Of a DNA stretch of 15,499 nucleotides, positions 7,834-15,291 are shown one piece after another. Under the pieces are notes generated by a model. The model was given only the letters and a program-made list of their open reading frames with translations, was not told the origin of the DNA and ran no database searches. Numbering within the stretch: position 1 is the stretch's first letter; each line of letters begins with the position of its first letter. Source of the stretch: Synergistaceae bacterium (lineage in GTDB: Bacteria > Synergistota > Synergistia > Synergistales > Aminobacteriaceae); the NCBI GenBank assembly GCA_031270755.1, contig JAISWV010000148.1, positions 1 to 15,499 on the forward strand, read 5' to 3'. A program made the position numbers and the translations under genes.

Positions 7834-7897
7834 AATCATAACATATAAAGAGAATGCAGAAATATCGAGAAACTCTAAAAGCGAAACGGAGAATGAC

Positions 7898-10381
7898 ATG
7901 AATACCGCCAACGATGAATACGCCAATCAATTGAGCAGCGCTCTTGCGAAAATCACCAAAACTCCCGCTCTCACGGCCGGAATTTTGGAAGATTCGGCCA
8001 ACGTTATCGCCAAGGAGGGATGCGACGCCCTGAATACGCACCGTGTCGGCATATGGCGGATGTCGGACGATGCGCGGACCCTTCAGAGTATCGCCAGCTA
8101 CAACAGCGTGACGGACCAGCTGGTCGTACAGGAAGATTTTCCCCTGGACCATCGCCAGGAATACGTCAAGCTGCTTTCGAACGAGCGTTTGCTCGTCATC
8201 AGCGATCTCGATCAGCCCAACCCTCTTTCGGATCTGCGGGACGAGTACGGTCCGTCGATCTGCGCGCTGCTCGACGCCCCGATCCGCGTGGGAGGAAAGC
8301 TGGTGGGGGTGGTTTGCATCGAGCAGGACCGCTGTGAAGATTTCCCCGACAAGCGCGAATGGACCATAGAGGAGCAGAACTTCACATCCTCTCTCGCGGA
8401 TTTCACCGCCCTCGCCATGGAAAGCGCCGAGCGCCGGCTTCTGATGCGGCGCATGGAGATCTTGATGAGCAACCTGCCGGGCATGGTGTATCAATGTTTG
8501 AACAACCCTCCGGACTTCACTTTCACTTTCGTCAGCGAGGGATGTTACAACCTCATCGGTTATATGCCCCAGGAGCTGATAAACAACAACGCCGTGAAAT
8601 TTTTCGACATGGTGCACCCCGACGACGTGGAAGCTCTGGCGAAAATCAACGCGGAAACGCTTTCCATCGGCCTGCCTCTCGAAACGACTTTCCGGATGAT
8701 CATGAAGGACGGCAGCGTCAAATGGATATGGGAGCGCAGCCGCGTGGTGGAGACGAATCCGGACGGCAGCCCGCGCCTTTTGGAGGGATTCTACACCGAC
8801 ATCACCGAACAACGGCGCCTGGAGGCGGCCGAGCTCGCCAATCGCGCAAAGTCCGAATTTTTGGCCAATATGAGCCACGAAATTCGGACCCCGATGAACG
8901 CCATACTGGGGCTGACCGACCTGGCCCTTCGGAACTTTCCGCAGGAGTCCGTGCTGGAGCATTTGTCCAACATCAGAAACGCGGGAACGACCCTTCTCTC
9001 CATCATCAACGATATCCTCGATTTCTCGAAGATCGAAGCCGGCGCGGTCGAGCTGGTGCCCGATAAATACGACGTCCGTTCTTTCATCAACGACATCGTG
9101 ACGATGATCCACGTCCGCATAGGGGACAAACCCCTCGACTTCATCGTGAACGACGACCCCCACATGCCGCGGGAAATGATCGGCGACATGACGCGCATCA
9201 AACAGATCGCCATCAACTTGCTGACCAACGCCGTGAAGTTCACCCACGAGGGACGCATAACCTTGACGGTGGGCGCGGAACCCTCCGGCGCAGACGGCTG
9301 GTACAAGCTGAAAATTTCCGTACAGGACTCCGGCATCGGTATCCGTAGCGAGGAAATTCCTCTTTTGTTCGCAAACTTTTCTCAATTGGACACCCGGAAA
9401 AATCGCGGCATCGAGGGGACGGGGCTCGGGCTCGCCATTTCGAAAAAACTGGTGGGGCTGATGGACGGAGAGATTCAAGTCGAAAGCGTTTACGGACAGG
9501 GTTCGTGCTTTTCGTTTTACGTCATGCAGAGGGTCGAAAATCTCAAACCGGCCGTCATTCTCCCGGCAGTCCCGGGCCGCCGCGTGGCGATCTGGCTTTC
9601 GAACGCAGCCAAGGCCGAGGCTCTTTCCGAGAAACTCGCAAATTTGAGAGTGCCTTTCGACGTCGTGAAGGGCCCGGACACTTTCGCGCAGTATTCTCAC
9701 GCCTTTTTCGATTTCGACAAATATCCCCGGGTGTGCGCCGTGCCCTGCCCGAGAACGAAACTCGTCGCCATTTCCCACAATGCCATGCACGAGCAAGGCC
9801 TGCCGCCCCATGTGAAAAACGTCTCCATGCCGTTCACGAGCCTCACCGTCGCGAAGCTGCTGGATGACGGAACGGCCTGCGCCGAGAACGAAACCATGCA
9901 GATGGGGCAGACGGCGGAGGACTCCTCTTTGCAGCTGCACGACACGTCCCTTCTGGTGGTGGACGACAATGAAATCAACTTGGTCATCGCCGAAAACGTG
10001 CTGGCCCTGTACGGCGGTCAGGTGAGCGTCGCGCAATCCGGGGCCGCGGCCATCCAGCTCATCGAGGAAAACGACTACGATATCGTGTTCATGGACCACA
10101 TGATGCCCGAGATGGACGGAGTGGACGCCACGCAGATCATCCGTGCCCTCCCTGGGGAGAAATACCGAAAACTGCCCATCGTGGCGCTCACGGCCAACGT
10201 GGTGGGAGACGTTCGCGACATGTTCCTGCAAAGCGGCATGAACGACTTCCTCTCGAAACCCCTGGAGTTCCGCGAAATCGAGCGCGTTCTGCAAAAATGG
10301 CTTCCCCCCGGCAAATGGAGCCGCGTCCTCCCTGAAGGCACAGCAGAGGCGGAAGGGGCAGAAAAAACTCCGCTTCCTTGA
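7898..10381 (+). CDS. Soluble hybrid sensor histidine kinase: GAF-PAS-HisKA-HATPase-receiver
   Basis: An 827-residue cytoplasmic hybrid kinase without membrane helices. Residues about 18-175 form a GAF-like sensor domain (KLVGVVCIEQDR). Residues about 187-305 form a PAS domain with PAC end (EGFYTDITEQRRLEAAE). HisKA follows with FLANMSHEIRTPMNAILGL, phospho-acceptor H327. The HATPase has its N box around N444 (NLLTNAVKFT) and G2 box GTGLGLAISKKL (507-518). Residues about 545-665 resemble a receiver-like fold lacking the acidic residues. The C-terminal receiver has D689/D690 (VVDDNEIN), acceptor D733 in VFMDHMMPEMDG, and the ALTAN and SKPL motifs. No HPt domain or partner response regulator is nearby, so its output is outside the window. 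Start: ATG 7898 with GGAG (7888-7891) 6 bases upstream. The signal sensed is unknown. Confidence 0.93.
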   Translation: MNTANDEYANQLSSALAKITKTPALTAGILEDSANVIAKEGCDALNTHRVGIWRMSDDARTLQSIASYNSVTDQLVVQEDFPLDHRQEYVKLLSNERLLVISDLDQPNPLSDLRDEYGPSICALLDAPIRVGGKLVGVVCIEQDRCEDFPDKREWTIEEQNFTSSLADFTALAMESAERRLLMRRMEILMSNLPGMVYQCLNNPPDFTFTFVSEGCYNLIGYMPQELINNNAVKFFDMVHPDDVEALAKINAETLSIGLPLETTFRMIMKDGSVKWIWERSRVVETNPDGSPRLLEGFYTDITEQRRLEAAELANRAKSEFLANMSHEIRTPMNAILGLTDLALRNFPQESVLEHLSNIRNAGTTLLSIINDILDFSKIEAGAVELVPDKYDVRSFINDIVTMIHVRIGDKPLDFIVNDDPHMPREMIGDMTRIKQIAINLLTNAVKFTHEGRITLTVGAEPSGADGWYKLKISVQDSGIGIRSEEIPLLFANFSQLDTRKNRGIEGTGLGLAISKKLVGLMDGEIQVESVYGQGSCFSFYVMQRVENLKPAVILPAVPGRRVAIWLSNAAKAEALSEKLANLRVPFDVVKGPDTFAQYSHAFFDFDKYPRVCAVPCPRTKLVAISHNAMHEQGLPPHVKNVSMPFTSLTVAKLLDDGTACAENETMQMGQTAEDSSLQLHDTSLLVVDDNEINLVIAENVLALYGGQVSVAQSGAAAIQLIEENDYDIVFMDHMMPEMDGVDATQIIRALPGEKYRKLPIVALTANVVGDVRDMFLQSGMNDFLSKPLEFREIERVLQKWLPPGKWSRVLPEGTAEAEGAEKTPLP

Positions 10382-10390
10382 ACTTATATT

Positions 10391-10406
10391 TTCACCGGTT
10401 CACCGG
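10391..10406. repeat. Tandem 8-bp direct repeat at the end of the convergent gene pair
   Basis: TTCACCGG occurs twice head to tail (10391-10398, 10399-10406), spanning the stop codon of the minus-strand kinase gene. Slippage or a small duplication is the simplest origin. The CCGG-TTCA-CCGG core could form only a 4-bp stem, too weak to be a terminator for the two converging genes, which leave just 18 bases between their stops. Confidence 0.45.
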
Positions 10407-11599
10407 CCTTGCGTGAAGTACTCCATGCAGTGAACCAACGCGCGCTCGCCGCCCAGAGCGCCGCTTTTCGCGATCAAGGGCAGCCCGTCGAAAGACCCCC
10501 CGCTGAGCCGCGAAAAAGTAATGCCCTCCTGAATTTCCTCCACCAGCACGACGCTTTCGGCCTTGGCTTTTTGGACGATGCGCACGGTGCAGTCTCCACC
10601 CGTGACACAGAGCCCTCCGACTTTGACGCGCCCTATGATTTCTCTCACGGTTTCCGCGATGAAGCCCAGAAAACCGTCGATGTCGTTATCGGGGTAGGAG
10701 TCGCGGACGAAACGCCCGTCCACCGTTGCCGCCAATAAAATAGACTGTCCGCAGCGCAGCAGGTTTTCCGCCTCCTCCGCGACGCGCGCCCGTTCCGCGT
10801 CGACCGCGGCGTCCCCGCTTTTCAGCGTCCCCGCGTCCAACTGAACGGGGTAGGCCATTGCGTGCTCCAAAAGCTGCTTTGCCTGACGGATGCTGCGGGG
10901 ATGAGGCGTCCCGACGACGACGATAAAGGGCTTGGGGGTCATCGCCAGAGCCTCCGCCAACCCCATGGCGCCGACCCAAAGTACGTTTTTAGCCGGAGTT
11001 ACGTTTAAAATACCGCGGACAATCGCCTTGAGGTCCTCGTCGCTCTCCGAGTCGAAGCAAAAACAGCCTTTCTTTGCGACGATCTCCGGGACCTTTCCGT
11101 TCCGAATATCGTCCAAAGAGACCTCTGTCGGCTCGAATCCGCCTTTGCGCAAGATCTCGGCGCCCGCCTCCAGCGTGGCGGACACGGTAAGAGAGGGAGC
11201 GTGTTCTTGACTGTCCAGGTAGACGGTGCCTTCTTCGATGAACCTGCGGCCTCGGGAGAGGGCGGGAACGAGAACGACGTACTCGAAGTTCAGCTCCCGG
11301 GCCACAGCGCGGACCTCGGGGCCCACGTTGCCCCGCAGCGCGGGCTCCACGCGCTTGAAAAACACGGTGCTGTCTTTCCAGGGCAGCAGGTTCCGCGCCA
11401 CGTTGGTCAACTTTTTCCCCGCTTCTTCAGGAGAGCTGAAAAAAGTCTCCGTGTCGAGCGCCACGGCTGTGAAATGCTGCATCGACCCCAAAGATCCGGG
11501 GTCCAGGGTTACGGAAGAACGGTACCCGCCGTTCATGAACTTCGACGCCGTTTCCGCCGCTCCCGTGTAATCGTCCGCTACAATCACGTACTCGAACAT
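10400..11599 (-). CDS. Four-carbon acid sugar kinase family protein (DUF1537), divergent member
   Basis: A 399-residue protein of the DUF1537 family (OtnK, DtnK and relatives), which phosphorylate four-carbon sugar acids such as threonate or erythronate. Evidence is the N-terminal VIVADDYTGAAETASKF (5-21), the nucleotide-binding GGLCVTGGDCTVRIV (328-342) and the ending GLPLIAKSGALGG (372-384). It departs from the family in places I know well: the usual K-x-DSTLRG segment reads RVEPALRGNVG (83-93), the usual GRTT segment reads GRRFIEEG, and the length is 20-30 residues short. Start ATG 11599 has GGGGG (11606-11610) 6 bases upstream. No aldolase, isomerase or PdxA2-type dehydrogenase partner is beside it, so the substrate cannot be inferred from context. 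The 109-base gap to the next gene shows no clear promoter or terminator. Confidence 0.82.
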   Translation of the reverse strand: MFEYVIVADDYTGAAETASKFMNGGYRSSVTLDPGSLGSMQHFTAVALDTETFFSSPEEAGKKLTNVARNLLPWKDSTVFFKRVEPALRGNVGPEVRAVARELNFEYVVLVPALSRGRRFIEEGTVYLDSQEHAPSLTVSATLEAGAEILRKGGFEPTEVSLDDIRNGKVPEIVAKKGCFCFDSESDEDLKAIVRGILNVTPAKNVLWVGAMGLAEALAMTPKPFIVVVGTPHPRSIRQAKQLLEHAMAYPVQLDAGTLKSGDAAVDAERARVAEEAENLLRCGQSILLAATVDGRFVRDSYPDNDIDGFLGFIAETVREIIGRVKVGGLCVTGGDCTVRIVQKAKAESVVLVEEIQEGITFSRLSGGSFDGLPLIAKSGALGGERALVHCMEYFTQGR

Positions 11600-11708
11600 G
11601 GTCTACCCCCTAATCTGTAGTTTCGCTAAACCCGCGGTCCGCCGGCTCTCCGCTTATGCCCCCGAGCCCCGATCCGCCCTCCTGCGATCAAACCAAACGC
11701 TTGCCTTG

Positions 11709-13910
11709 TCAGCCCTTGAACAAAGGCGCCAGGGTTTTACCCACCTGCAATCCCAGCTCCAAACGCGCCTCCGGGGACATAGGCGCGGCGTCGGACGACG
11801 AAGGGCGTTCTATACCCAGCGAACCGCAAACCGCGGAAATCAAGTCCGCATTGCCCCCCTGGGCGTGGCCCCCTTTGGCGTCGCCTTTTTGAACGTCCTG
11901 TTCGGGCGCTAAGAAAGGTATCAAAAAATCCCGTACCGCGATCCGTTGTTCCCGCTGCAGCCAAAATTGCAGGCACTCTCCTATATTATCCGGATTTCCG
12001 CTCGAAGAGGTCGTCGAAAAGATGGCCGAAAAGATGGAAGAAAGCGCGTCCAGCCGTGAGTGATCGTCCGAGGAAAGAGAGAAGTAATCGTCCAAGCGCG
12101 CTGTCAGTGTCTTCAATTTTTCCATCCCTTCCGGCCCGGAAAGCCTCGTCAAGGCGCAGGCGTACTCCAGCAGCAACGCCGCGGCGTTGTAATCCTGCGA
12201 CGGACGTTCTCCCGGGGGAAATGGAGCCAGCACGACGGGATCGTCCCATTGATATTCCTTTCCCGCGATGCCCAGGTCCGGCAGGATCAGAAACCCCTCG
12301 ACCCTGGCGGCGTCGGCGATTTTTTTGCGATCCGACGCGCCGGGCTTTTTCTTGCTCTTTTGCCCCTGATCGGACTCGGAACGCCCGGGGCGCTCGATGC
12401 GCACCAGGTCCGCCACGGCCTCCAGGCTCGTGACGAGAGGCGAGGAGATTTCCGCATTCTCCGCCGATTCTTCCGCGTCGGGCATGCCCTGCAGCCGCCG
12501 CACGAAAGAGTCCCAGTCGGGGCGATCTTCCAGTTCTTCGGCCGCGCTTGGAGGCTCGGAAGACGCGGCGGGGGAGTCGGAAAAGACGGCAGGGGCGACG
12601 TTCTTCAGGAATTCTTTCCAGACGGCAACGAGAGGCGCGAAGTCAGCGGGGTCTTTGAAGAAATCGGGGAGCTCCAAAACGCCTCCCGCCAGGTTTTTGT
12701 CCCGCGAAAGGGTGGGATTGGCGGGAACGTAGGCCACGAAGATGGAGTTTTTGGGCTTGGGCAGCACAAGTCCCCCCGCGCACTTGGACTTATATTTGCC
12801 CGCAAACTGCGTCACGAGTTCGTCGGTATGTGGTATCGAGCGTTTCAGTCCCTCTTCCTCGGCGAGAGGAGACGCCCGCATGACGGTAAAGGCGATGGAG
12901 GATGGAAGCGGCAGCTTGGCGTCGGCGTAGGGGCGCAGCAGCATGTTCAAAATCTCCGTCGGCACGGTCGGAAGCGACCGGCAGAAAGCCATGAGCTGTT
13001 CTTCGGGCAGCCACGCCTTGGCCGCCATCCAGGTGATGAATTTGATCAGCCCCTGCCGCAGCGAATCCCACCAAATCAAGGGCAGCAAGCGAAAGGCCTC
13101 GCCTATGCAGATGCCGATATCGAGGCGGTCGGACAGAACCCGCCGCTCCAGGCCGAAAAGCCAGAGGATCGGATAAGAAATATGGGAGGGAGGCTGAATG
13201 CGCCCCTCGGCCAGCCAAAGAAGGTAAACTCCTCTTTGCAGAGGGGTCATTTCTCGATAGGACCCGGCGCCCTCCTTGGGGAGCTCGGATTCTCCGCCGG
13301 GGTACTCCACGGGAAGCGCGATGTCGATGCAGGAGGGTTCCGGCGTGCTGCTGGGCCCGTCGGACCAGTACGTTACCGGCCCGCGAACGGTCAAATTCCC
13401 GATCTGGATGCTGCCCATCTTGCCGCTCCACCGGAGCAGCGTCGCAGCGGGCTTCGATTTCGCTTCCTCCGTGTTGCCGTACGCATAGGGAGAGTCGCCG
13501 AGGGTCGGTGGAGCGACGGAGGCATAGGTGGCGCTGGTCACGGCGTTGGGAGAGCTGATGGGCGCGGCCGCCAAGAGGGGCTTCAAAGGTATTATTTCTT
13601 CTTCCAATCCGAAGGAACTGGATTTGAGGGGCTCCGGCTCTTTTTCTTTTATTTCGGCCTCTGCGGCATGCGGCGGTTCCTCTTCGGCAGGGCGCGACAG
13701 CACAAGCGCATCGGCAACCTCCGCCTTCGGGGCCGGCTCGCCCGGTTGAACCGGCTCGATCGGACGGGGTTCTCCGATCTCGGTTCCGCCGGCCTTGGTT
13801 TCGTCGTCTCGGCTTTCCTCCTGCAGTTCCGCCCGCTGCCTCGACCGCTGCGTCATGATGGCGCCAACGCCGAAGACGACGAGCACTATCCCGATTACTA
13901 AGTAAAACAA
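11709..13910 (-). CDS. Membrane-anchored TerB_N / TerB_C domain protein
   Basis: A 733-residue protein. Residues 1-19 are a single hydrophobic helix (FYLVIGIVLVVFGVGAIM) followed by basic residues, so it is likely N-terminally anchored with the rest cytoplasmic. Residues about 25-155 are a Pro/Glu/Ala-rich linker. Residues about 165-440 match the TerB_N domain: SYREMTPLQRGVYLLWLAEG, then ISYPILWLFGLERRVL, and VLELPDFFKDPADF. After a second charged linker, residues about 535-705 look like the TerB/TerB_C region (YQWDDPVVLAPFPPGERPS; QRIAVRDFLIPFLAPE; ISAVCGSLGIE). TerB_N proteins belong to the tellurium-resistance-related and phosphorylation-linked conflict systems; the biochemical role is unknown. 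The start is TTG 13910 with GGAGG (13918-13922) 7 bases upstream. It stands alone, with no ter genes, TerY or helicase beside it. Confidence 0.75.
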   Translation of the reverse strand: MFYLVIGIVLVVFGVGAIMTQRSRQRAELQEESRDDETKAGGTEIGEPRPIEPVQPGEPAPKAEVADALVLSRPAEEEPPHAAEAEIKEKEPEPLKSSSFGLEEEIIPLKPLLAAAPISSPNAVTSATYASVAPPTLGDSPYAYGNTEEAKSKPAATLLRWSGKMGSIQIGNLTVRGPVTYWSDGPSSTPEPSCIDIALPVEYPGGESELPKEGAGSYREMTPLQRGVYLLWLAEGRIQPPSHISYPILWLFGLERRVLSDRLDIGICIGEAFRLLPLIWWDSLRQGLIKFITWMAAKAWLPEEQLMAFCRSLPTVPTEILNMLLRPYADAKLPLPSSIAFTVMRASPLAEEEGLKRSIPHTDELVTQFAGKYKSKCAGGLVLPKPKNSIFVAYVPANPTLSRDKNLAGGVLELPDFFKDPADFAPLVAVWKEFLKNVAPAVFSDSPAASSEPPSAAEELEDRPDWDSFVRRLQGMPDAEESAENAEISSPLVTSLEAVADLVRIERPGRSESDQGQKSKKKPGASDRKKIADAARVEGFLILPDLGIAGKEYQWDDPVVLAPFPPGERPSQDYNAAALLLEYACALTRLSGPEGMEKLKTLTARLDDYFSLSSDDHSRLDALSSIFSAIFSTTSSSGNPDNIGECLQFWLQREQRIAVRDFLIPFLAPEQDVQKGDAKGGHAQGGNADLISAVCGSLGIERPSSSDAAPMSPEARLELGLQVGKTLAPLFKG

Positions 13911-13940
13911 GTCCCGGCCTCCAGTTGGAAAAGTATCGTC

Positions 13941-13946
13941 ATTATA
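13941..13946 (-). promoter_or_regulatory. Candidate -10 box for the TerB_N gene
   Basis: A perfect TATAAT on the minus strand lies about 30 bases before the TTG start. The only -35-like hexamer, TTGACG (13969-13974), is 22 bases away, too far for a standard promoter. A GCGT-CTT-ACGC palindrome (13957-13967) fills the space between them and may be a regulator site. Confidence 0.4.
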
Positions 13947-13980
13947 GTACGTTATCGCGTCTTACGCACGTCAATTCAAG

Positions 13981-14012
13981 CTCAGGGGGACGGAGCTCGT
14001 TCGCCCCCCGAG
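13981..14012. repeat. Second G/C-stretch hairpin, related to the one at 307-335
   Basis: CTC-A-GGGGG (13981-13989) pairs with CCCCC-C-GAG (14004-14012), with one mismatch in the stem. It shares CAGGGGG-N-CGGAG and the six-C right arm with the hairpin at 307-335. Counting by eye, about 22 of 29 aligned bases match, with no gaps, and most differences fall in the loop. It sits between divergent genes, where neither strand needs a terminator. Confidence 0.5.
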
Positions 14013-14092
14013 ACCTCCCACGGCCAAGTGCTTGTTTTGACGAGATCTCACATACGGGGTTTGAACGATTACCCGGCGTTCAGTGAAAAAGT

Positions 14093-14098
14093 TATAAT
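14093..14098 (+). promoter_or_regulatory. Candidate -10 box for the DUF3343 gene
   Basis: A perfect TATAAT on the plus strand predicts a start of transcription near 14105. That favours the TTG at 14144 rather than the TTG at 14105 as the DUF3343 start. TTGAAC at 14061-14066 is 26 bases upstream, too distant for a normal -35, so the promoter is incomplete as read. Confidence 0.4.
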
Positions 14099-14119
14099 GA
14101 AACGTTGGCCTTGACTTTG

Positions 14120-14143
14120 GGAGGGGACATTGGAGGGGACATT
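14120..14143 (+). repeat. Tandem duplicated ribosome binding site, 12 bp x 2
   Basis: GGAGGGGACATT occurs twice with no gap (14120-14131 and 14132-14143), immediately before the TTG start of the DUF3343 gene. Each unit holds a strong Shine-Dalgarno; the second is 5 bases from the TTG. The unit is a multiple of three, so copy number changes would not shift the frame. Confidence 0.8.
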
Positions 14144-14362
14144 TTGACTTGTTTGGCGACGTTCAAAACGACGAGCATGGCGCTCTTGTTCGAGCGGGCA
14201 TGCCGCAAAGCGGGGGTGAGCGCGCGTATCGTTCCCGTACCTCGAAAACTTTCGTCGAGCTGTGGATTGGCCTGCGACTTTCCCTGCGAAAGCCGCGCCG
14301 AGGTCGAAGCCATAGCCCGGGAAAACAAAGTCGAAGTCTCCGGATTCCACGCAATACCCTGA
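14144..14362 (+). CDS. DUF3343 protein, putative Se/S carrier-like
   Basis: A 72-residue protein with the DUF3343 pattern. It opens with the ATFKTTSMALLFERACRKAG helix region. The conserved RIVPVPRKLSSSCGLACDF follows, with the family cysteine at C40 in SSCG. It ends in a short helix, EVEAIARENKV. DUF3343 proteins are annotated as putative selenium/sulfur carriers, and the cysteine is thought to be the working residue; direct biochemical proof is limited. Start TTG 14144 is chosen over TTG 14105 because GGAGGGG lies 5 bases upstream, because homologues begin just before the FKTT segment, and because the candidate -10 box lies too close to 14105. The gene is transcribed away from the TerB_N gene and converges on the comEC remnant. 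No selenium-pathway gene is beside it. Confidence 0.82.
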   Translation: MTCLATFKTTSMALLFERACRKAGVSARIVPVPRKLSSSCGLACDFPCESRAEVEAIARENKVEVSGFHAIP

Positions 14363-14493
14363 GCGCAGAACAGGGATACGCCGGCGCCGGCAAATACGGC
14401 ATCGAGGTTGTGCCGGCAGGGCTCGCCATCGACAAGATGAAACGACGGATTGGGGCCTTCCGTTTGCGGGTATATTATTGGGCTTTAGACTCC
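14363..14493. other. Convergent spacer with GCCGGC palindromes
   Basis: This is the gap between the stops of the DUF3343 gene and the comEC remnant. It contains the perfect 12-base palindrome GCCGGCGCCGGC (14380-14391) and a third GCCGGC at 14412-14417, which could pair to form a G/C stem. No T-rich tail follows on either strand. Both strands carry open frames here, but none resembles a known protein. Confidence 0.45.
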
Positions 14494-15291
14494 TCAAGCG
14501 AACAAGACAAAGGCGGCCAGCGCTCCCAGCGGGGTCAACACCGCCACGTTGCGCCACGGAACGAAGAGGGCGCGGCAGAGAAGCATGAGAAAGACGCCTG
14601 CGCAGAAGTAGGCGGTAAAGGGACCCCACGGCAGCTGCCAGGGAATCCATCGCGCCGCCGCGTCGGCCAAGGTCTCCCACAGCGTGAACGTCCCCTCCAA
14701 AACGTACAACAAGGAGTTCGACAAAAAGACGATCCCTGGTATTTCCGTCAGGCGAAGCAGGGCCAAAACCGAAGCGAACGACAGCGCAAAGGCAAAAAAA
14801 GACGGAGCGACGATATTGATCAGCACCCCGACCAACGGAACGGACCCGAAAGTCCATGAGGCCTGGGGAAATGTCGTGAGCCATATCAAGGGGCTGATGC
14901 CCAGCCACATTTTCCAACCCTTGGGATCGATACGCTCCAGGATCACGGAAATCATCAGTGCGGCCAGGACCGACAACCGCCACCCCACGTCCCAGAACCA
15001 GAAGGGAGAGCGCAGGAGCAGCAGCACAGCCGCAAGGGAAACGGAGTTGATGGCGCTGCCGGGCCGCCCCGCGAGTTCGCCCAAGAGGGAGAGTTGGATC
15101 ATCAGCCCCGCCCGAACGGCGCTGGCCGGCGCGCCGGTCAGGAAAATGTAGATCCACAGAAAAAGACTCAAAACGTACACGCGGCCCTTCCCCCGCCTGA
15201 AGACTAGTGACGCCCCAGCCATGACGAGGCCCACGTGAAACCCCGACACTGCGAGAAGATGACTGGTCCTCCAATTTTTTAAAAGCGGTAC
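14494..15291 (-). pseudogene. comEC: 5'-truncated comEC (DNA-uptake channel, Competence domain)
   Basis: A minus-strand frame of 265 codons encodes most of the ComEC/Rec2 Competence domain, the inner-membrane channel for single-stranded DNA uptake. The conserved motif reads TSHLLAVSGFHVGLV, followed by about six hydrophobic helices including FLTGAPASAVRAGLMIQLSL and FWFWDVGWRLSVLAALMI. Intact ComEC has a further 200 or so residues (membrane entry helices and OB-like domain) before HLLAVSG. Here the frame hits a TGA (15292-15294) only 14 codons upstream of the HLLAVSG histidine, and no ComEC-like sequence follows in any frame. An internal GTG (15249) would give 251 residues but splits the motif. 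The C-terminus ends without a metallo-beta-lactamase domain, as in some lineages. It is probably non-functional, cut by insertion or rearrangement. Confidence 0.8.

Noticed and set aside
7814..10294. 826-codon minus-strand open frame antisense to the hybrid kinase
   Set aside because: Same reason: the plus strand encodes unmistakable HisKA, HATPase and receiver motifs, while the antisense product has low-complexity His/Arg/Val composition and no family resemblance.
10382..10399. Possible bidirectional terminator between the convergent kinase genes
   Set aside because: Only 18 bases are available and the best stem is 4 bp with no T-tract.
12060..13901. 613-codon plus-strand open frame antisense to the TerB_N gene
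   Set aside because: Gly/Arg-rich translation without domains. The minus strand has a ribosome binding site, a membrane helix and TerB_N motifs.
14149..14859. Plus-strand 236-codon frame across the DUF3343 gene, the spacer and comEC
   Set aside because: It overlaps DUF3343 in another frame and is antisense to comEC; its composition is that of a shadow frame.
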